From positions 62,001-126,000 of the forward strand of contig JAIXUD010000006.1 of assembly GCA_027483645.1 (NCBI GenBank): DNA of 64,000 nt, written 5' to 3'. Origin of the DNA: Sphingobacteriales bacterium (GTDB lineage Bacteria > Bacteroidota > Bacteroidia > Chitinophagales > CAIOSU01). How positions within the stretch are numbered: the first letter of the stretch is position 1; every line of letters starts with the position of its first letter. Made by a program: the position numbers and the translations under genes. Positions 59,342 to 64,000 of the stretch are shown one piece after another. The notes below the pieces were generated by a model that was not told the origin of the DNA, searched no databases, and worked only from the letters and a program-made list of their open reading frames with translations.

Positions 59342-60175
59342 ATGGGGAATATAGAAGTACATACCGCTACCAGTACCAAACGCCTGCTACAGCAGGGCTA
59401 TTACATCAATAGCCTAGGTGAGCGGGTGGATTTGCAAGAACCCCTTGATAAAGCGCTAGCCAATACCCAACTGTATAACCCCGAAGAATTGGAGCTATTG
59501 CCTGCCCGTTTTAAGCGCGATGCCATGGCTACTCGGTTTGAAGCAACGCGCGAAACCAACATCTCGGCTATACAGCGCTTACAAGGCAACCGTAGTGGGC
59601 GAGTTATGTGCCTCAATTTCGCATCTTTAGATGTAGCTGCTGGCACCACTGAAAACACCCAGCAAGACCGTCTTATTAATGCATCAGGCCTGGGGGCTTG
59701 CCTTTCCGTAGCGCCTAGCTTCTATGAGCATCAGCAGTCGGCAGCAGCGTTTCTATATACTGACTATATGTTGCACTCGCCCAAGGTGCCTTTTTTTTTG
59801 GATGACGATGGCCGCTTAACCGATAAACCCTACTACGCGGGCATCATTACCGCTATGGCGGTGAATGCAGGTGCCATCTGCCAGCATGAGCCCGAGAACA
59901 CTCCGCGAATAGAGATTACGATGCGTATCCGTATCCGTAAAATGCTCACGCTGTGTGCCGCACAGGGCTATGAACACTTGGTGCTAGGTGCGTGGGGTTG
60001 TGGTGAATTTAAGAATGACCCTGTAATGGTAGCCGAACTCTTCCGCGAAACCCTTACTGATCACTTTGCCGGTTGTTTCCGCCACATCATCTTCGCCGTT
60101 GATACTGATGACGAGCACATCTTCCAGCCGTTCTATACTCGGTTCAACGGCATTATGTATTATTTGATGTACTGA
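59342..60175 (+). CDS. TIGR02452-like PARG-fold protein with altered catalytic loop
   Basis: A 277-residue protein of the microbial poly(ADP-ribose) glycohydrolase-like family (TIGR02452, macrodomain fold). The family frame is clear: MATRFEATRETNISAIQRL, MCLNFAS, ASGLGACLS, YSDYMLHSP-like YTDYMLHSPKVPFF, and VLGAWGCGEFKNDP (near 215). The usual GGG loop and catalytic QEE are AAG (99-101) and QQD (107-109) here, so glycohydrolase activity may be lost or changed. Overlaps the convergent gene by 16 bases at the 3' end. Confidence 0.85.
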   Translation: MGNIEVHTATSTKRLLQQGYYINSLGERVDLQEPLDKALANTQLYNPEELELLPARFKRDAMATRFEATRETNISAIQRLQGNRSGRVMCLNFASLDVAAGTTENTQQDRLINASGLGACLSVAPSFYEHQQSAAAFLYTDYMLHSPKVPFFLDDDGRLTDKPYYAGIITAMAVNAGAICQHEPENTPRIEITMRIRIRKMLTLCAAQGYEHLVLGAWGCGEFKNDPVMVAELFRETLTDHFAGCFRHIIFAVDTDDEHIFQPFYTRFNGIMYYLMY

Positions 60176-61443
60176 GTCTCCGCTTCAAGCACTTCTTTTA
60201 CAAAACTGGCATACTTAGCATGGCCTTCATTATTGAAGTGCATGTCGCCACCTAGTGCATAGTCGCTAGTGGTTAGGTTTAGCGGTAGGTACGGCTTAAA
60301 TCCATCAAACTCGCAAGGATATCGGTCGTACAATTCGTCCAAGGTAGTGGGGATAGCGTTTTTTTCAGGAATTACAAATAACAGGAACTTGCTGTGGTGC
60401 TGCTCGGCTAGTGCTTTAATACGCTGTAGGTAATGGAGTGTAATGGGTTTCAAATTCTTATTGTACTCATCACATGATGGGGGGGTATTGGGTGATTTAA
60501 TCAGAAAGTAAAGGTAAGTGCCCACATGTGTAAAAGATAGTGCTTTAAGGAACCAAGATTTCCGGGTATGAAGTGAAAACCGATTGAGAAAGTAACTATA
60601 GGCGGTATCTGCTGTATCAAAATATCTTATCTCGCCACAACCTTCGTTGATTACCGATGATAAGCCCATGCCTTCGGTCCAAAAGTTGTTAGGCACAAAT
60701 GGTCTTAATGGAGCATCAAAAAATAGGATGTCGTTACCAGCGAAGAGAAACAAGCAGGTTATGTGTGGTTTTAGTTGGGGTATATAGGTTGTTGCAATAG
60801 CTTCGTATTGATTGGGGGCTGCACCTATGATGCCGGTATTATAGATGCAATATTCTGCATCTAGCAGGTCGGCAAAACAAGCGGATTGAGGCTCTGCGGC
60901 CAATCCCCATAAAAAAGAGTCGCCCAACATCAATAGCCGTTGTTGCCCTGCACAGGTATCGGTAAACTCCCTGCTGCGGAAACCCTCGTTATTGATATAA
61001 ACCTCCGGATGATGGGTTTTATAATACTTGGCGTTGGCTTTGGTAATGCCTATGCTATCAGCAAAGTATTGGTGGTTCTCCTCAAAGTGCTCGGTATACC
61101 GCATGTAGCTATACATGGTCTCAAAGCCTTCGTTATGCCCGGTTGAATGTAGGTATGCTTCGGCAAAGGCCATGGTTGGGGTCAACAGGATGGTAGGCCA
61201 GTATATATTCAATGCCATTTGCTTAATGCTGGAGGTAGTGTGTGTTCTATATATTGCAAACCCTACTATGGCAGAAAGCAACAGAAGCACTATTACTATG
61301 ACGGCTATAGTAGCCAGGCCAAAGCCCCAATCATGCTGCAATATCATTAGCAAAGGCTTGCACAGCACTAATAGGGCATAGCATAGGGGGATGGAGAGCA
61401 GGAAGCTCACTATTTTGCCAGCTATTGGTTTACCTTGCAACAT
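60160..61443 (-). CDS. Membrane protein with SGNH-type hydrolase domain
   Basis: A 427-residue protein. Two or three helices at the N-terminus (about 8-30, 37-62, 78-98) precede an SGNH/GDSL domain with GDSFLWG (about 171), FAGND (about 236) and the DxxH block in GDMHFNNEGH (about 400). Such membrane-anchored SGNH proteins often transfer or remove acyl groups on cell-surface glycans; the substrate is unknown. No glycan gene is adjacent. It shares 16 bases with the convergent PARG-like gene. Confidence 0.8.
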   Translation of the reverse strand: MLQGKPIAGKIVSFLLSIPLCYALLVLCKPLLMILQHDWGFGLATIAVIVIVLLLLSAIVGFAIYRTHTTSSIKQMALNIYWPTILLTPTMAFAEAYLHSTGHNEGFETMYSYMRYTEHFEENHQYFADSIGITKANAKYYKTHHPEVYINNEGFRSREFTDTCAGQQRLLMLGDSFLWGLAAEPQSACFADLLDAEYCIYNTGIIGAAPNQYEAIATTYIPQLKPHITCLFLFAGNDILFFDAPLRPFVPNNFWTEGMGLSSVINEGCGEIRYFDTADTAYSYFLNRFSLHTRKSWFLKALSFTHVGTYLYFLIKSPNTPPSCDEYNKNLKPITLHYLQRIKALAEQHHSKFLLFVIPEKNAIPTTLDELYDRYPCEFDGFKPYLPLNLTTSDYALGGDMHFNNEGHAKYASFVKEVLEAETQYIK

Positions 61444-61510
61444 TTAATAAAGATGCATAATGGTTTTGTGCTGGGCAACTTTCATATTCACGTTCCCAAT
61501 ACCGTTACAT

Positions 61511-61546
61511 AAAAAAATGCCCAGTGGAAGCTCCACTGGGCATTTT
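61511..61546 (-). terminator. Rho-independent terminator of the SprB-repeat gene
   Basis: Perfect 15-bp stem 61514-61528 / 61532-61546, loop AGC, followed on the minus strand by a T tract. Confidence 0.88.
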
Positions 61547-61570
61547 GAAAAAGGTGTGCTCAATTACAGA

Positions 61571-64000
61571 TTATTTGTTCAATACCACACGCTCTACGCT
61601 GGTTTGGCCAGCATACTGTATGCGGGCGTAATAAACGCCAGCGGCTACATTGCTTAGGTCGAAGGTATGGTTGATGTTAAGGCTGCTATCAAAGCTATTG
61701 GTCAACACGCGCTCACCAATGGCATTGTACCACTCTACTACAACTGCCTCTGGTTGGGCCAAGGTCAAGTTCATGTTTATCTTACCTTCAGTAGGGTTAG
61801 GGTACATGTTCAATGACACAATTAGGCCAACATTGCTGATGCCGTTGAAAGTGCTTACGGTGCCGCTTGCAGTGGCGCTACAGCCATTAACATCGGTGGC
61901 GGTTACGGTGTAGGTGGCAGGGGCCAAGTTGCTAAGGTTGCTACCAGTGCTGCTGTTGCTCCAGGTATAAGTTATTAAACCAGTACCACCAGTAGCAGTA
62001 GCAATGGCAGTACCGTTGCTAGCACCACTTGCAGTTTCGGGTGTGGTGGTTACAGTTACGGTTACACCGCTAGCCTCGCCTACTAGCAAGTTACTAGCTA
62101 CAGTGCTACAGCCATTTGCGTCGGTTACGGTTACGCTGTAAGTACCGGCTGCTACGTTTGCTAGGTTTTGGTTGCTAGTGCTGTTGCTCCAAGCGTAGGC
62201 GTAGTTTCCAGCTCCGCCAGATACGGTAATGGTAATGCCACCATCGGTGCCACCGTTACAAGTAGCGTTGTTAGGTGTTGGGTTTACTACTATGCCGCTT
62301 GCGCTGGCTACGGTGCCAGTTGCAGTGGCAGTACAGCCGTTTGCATCGGTTACGGTTACGGTGTAGGTACCAGCGGCCAGGCCGGTTGGGTTGCTACCAC
62401 TTCCGCTAGGAGACCATGCATAAGTAAACGGAGCAGTACCGCCAGTAAGGTTTACGGTTGCGCTACCATCATTGTTGCCTTGGCAACTGCTAGCAGTAGT
62501 GGTTAAGCTTGCGGTGAAGCCGCTTGCAGCAGCTACAGTAGCTACTGCGGTTACGGTACAGCCATTTGCATCGGCTACGGTTACGGTGTAAGTACCAGCA
62601 GCTAGGTTGTTTACTGTACCACCATTGCCTGATGGCCACTGGTAGGTGTAAGAGCCTGAACCGCCGCTAGCTGTTGCTGTAGCAGTGCCATTGCTGCCGC
62701 CGCTACAAGTTACAGGGGTGGTAGTAGTAGCAACGGTAATCAAAGTTGGAGCTGTAACGGTTGCATTAGCTACAACTGAGCAGTTGTTGGCATCAGTAAC
62801 GGTTACGGTATAGTTGCCTGCTGCCAAGTTGCTAGCAGTTGCGGTGTTTTGTATTGGGCTAGTGCTCCATACATAAGTATAGCCACCAGTACCACCTGTT
62901 GCAGATACGCTTGCGGTACCATCGGCACCGTTAAAGCAATCAACGCTAGTTACGTTGGTAGTTGCAGTAATTGCTGCAGGCTCTGTAATGGTAACACTCT
63001 GTGTGGCGGTACAACCTGCACCGTCAATAGCTGTTACGGTATAAGTGCCATCAGCCAAGCCACTAGCACTTGCGCCAGTTTGGGTTGGGTTGGTGTTCCA
63101 TACGTAGCTAAAGCTGCCAGTACCGCCAGTGGCGGTTACTTGCGCGCTGCCGTTGTTGGCACCGTTACAAGTTACATCGCTCTTAGTGATGTTTAGGTTG
63201 ATGGCATTTGGCTGGGTAATGGTTACCGTAAAGTTGCGTGAGCAGCTTAAGTTGTCAGTAACTTGCAAAATAACCGCACCGGCAGCCAGGTTAGTGGCAG
63301 TACTGCCAGTCTGTTGTGGGCTGGTCAACCAAGTGTAGCTGTAGCCACCGTTGCCACCAGTAGCAATTACAGATGCCACACCATTGTTACCGCCTGGGCA
63401 GGTTACGTTAGTTTGGGTTACTTGTACGCCAATAGTATCAGGCTGGGTTACCGTAGCTGATACAATGGCACGGCAGGTAGAAGTAACATCCAATACAGTT
63501 ACGGTGTAGGTACCTGCAGCAAGGCCAGTCGCAGTGCTGCTGCTTGAGCCTGAGCTCCAAGAGTAGCTGTAGTTGCCCGATCCACCAGTTGGCGAAGCAG
63601 TAGCTGTGCCGTTGGTACTGCCATTGCAAGTAGTAGCCGTGGTAGCGGTAGTTACAGTTGGCGCACCTGGCTCGGTTACATTGCCGGTGCCTGTTGCGGT
63701 ACATCCGCCGCCATCAGTTACGGTTACACGGTACACGCCAGCACCAAGGCCGTTTGCAGTTTGTGTATTTTGAACTGGGGTAGTGTTCCAAGTATAAGTA
63801 TATGGCGCAGCACCTGAGCTAGGGGTAGCGGTAAGCGAAGCATTGGCAACACCACAAGCCGAAGTTTGGGCATTGGCTACACTTACAGATACAGGGTTTA
63901 GCGGAGGCAATACGGTACCGCTGCGGGTAGTAGTACAGCCATTAGCATCAGATACGGTTACGGTATAAGTGCCCGAAGCCAAGCCTGCGGCGGTAGCAGT
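61571..64000 (-). CDS. SprB-repeat surface protein, type A T9SS end (5' partial)
   Basis: The frame is open to the window edge (64000), so the N-terminus is missing; 809 residues are visible. Nine SprB-like repeats of about 75 residues (TCNGSTNGTATASPTGGSGNYSYSWSSG...GTYTVTVTD) follow a partial one. They differ from those of the 38.6-kb protein by Ala/Thr-rich strands and TATVTAP-type linkers; the last repeat lacks its first Cys (TTPETASGASNG). The end is a T9SS type A domain (MYPNPTEGKINMNL, AGVYYARIQYAG, VERVVLNK), not type B. It is an adhesin-like surface protein. Confidence 0.92.
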   Translation of the reverse strand, partial: TATAAGLASGTYTVTVSDANGCTTTRSGTVLPPLNPVSVSVANAQTSACGVANASLTATPSSGAAPYTYTWNTTPVQNTQTANGLGAGVYRVTVTDGGGCTATGTGNVTEPGAPTVTTATTATTCNGSTNGTATASPTGGSGNYSYSWSSGSSSSTATGLAAGTYTVTVLDVTSTCRAIVSATVTQPDTIGVQVTQTNVTCPGGNNGVASVIATGGNGGYSYTWLTSPQQTGSTATNLAAGAVILQVTDNLSCSRNFTVTITQPNAINLNITKSDVTCNGANNGSAQVTATGGTGSFSYVWNTNPTQTGASASGLADGTYTVTAIDGAGCTATQSVTITEPAAITATTNVTSVDCFNGADGTASVSATGGTGGYTYVWSTSPIQNTATASNLAAGNYTVTVTDANNCSVVANATVTAPTLITVATTTTPVTCSGGSNGTATATASGGSGSYTYQWPSGNGGTVNNLAAGTYTVTVADANGCTVTAVATVAAASGFTASLTTTASSCQGNNDGSATVNLTGGTAPFTYAWSPSGSGSNPTGLAAGTYTVTVTDANGCTATATGTVASASGIVVNPTPNNATCNGGTDGGITITVSGGAGNYAYAWSNSTSNQNLANVAAGTYSVTVTDANGCSTVASNLLVGEASGVTVTVTTTPETASGASNGTAIATATGGTGLITYTWSNSSTGSNLSNLAPATYTVTATDVNGCSATASGTVSTFNGISNVGLIVSLNMYPNPTEGKINMNLTLAQPEAVVVEWYNAIGERVLTNSFDSSLNINHTFDLSNVAAGVYYARIQYAGQTSVERVVLNK

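Overview
The window is a chromosomal stretch of a member of the Bacteroidota. The evidence is type IX secretion system (T9SS) sorting domains, SprB-repeat adhesins, a PorP/SprF partner, a PorG-like (DUF6089) protein, families that are nearly confined to the phylum (IPExxxVDY, DUF4286, DUF3127, DUF4199), and promoter-like TAnnTTTG boxes instead of clear Shine-Dalgarno sites. It most resembles a free-living gliding lineage such as Chitinophagales, but the exact taxon cannot be fixed from this sequence alone.

Layout. 1-8.2 kb: an alkyltransferase-like DNA repair protein without its cysteine, a T9SS cargo, lysA, uvrA, nadK and the PorG-like protein. 8.4-11.5 kb: DUF4286 and a gcvH-VanZ-TPR run. 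11.8-14.7 kb: a partner-switching module (membrane GAF-PP2C phosphatase, STAS protein, RsbW-like kinase). 15-17.4 kb: serA and serC, separated by a MITE. 17.6-25.6 kb: GAF histidine kinase, LolC/E-like permease, rbfA, MsbA-like exporter, xerD overlapped by a large unknown gene, and a CheY-like regulator. 25.7-33.9 kb: acpP-fabF, IPExxxVDY-pyk, pssA-purS, rsmI, a GIY-YIG nuclease gene enclosed in inverted repeats, and lnt. 34.1-38.4 kb: a dps operon, tRNA-Met, a metallo-beta-lactamase-fold hydrolase and NDH-2. 38.6-47.3 kb: a 2401-residue SprB-repeat surface protein with a type B (CHU_C-like) end and its PorP/SprF partner, which carries a coiled coil and a SPOR-like tail. 47.4-54.4 kb: yicC-gmk-apaG and a HmuY/TonB-receptor locus. 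54.7-64 kb: thrC, a lipoprotein, a GbsR-type regulator, DUF3127, two DUF4199 paralogues, a PARG-like protein with altered catalytic residues, a membrane SGNH hydrolase, and a second SprB-repeat protein (type A end) running off the window.

Two kinds of non-coding structure stand out. First, short tandem arrays with a period of seven bases (one of eight) sit in at least a dozen intergenic gaps. Their unit sequences differ, but they often join the same ACTGCTTC core and often start at, or supply, a stop codon. Second, inverted-repeat elements ending in CGTCATTGCGA occur twice as short empty copies and once as a longer copy holding the GIY-YIG gene. That is what an autonomous element with non-autonomous derivatives would look like. 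This is the best candidate for an undescribed system here; the surface-secretion genes and the HmuY locus are the main accessory functions.
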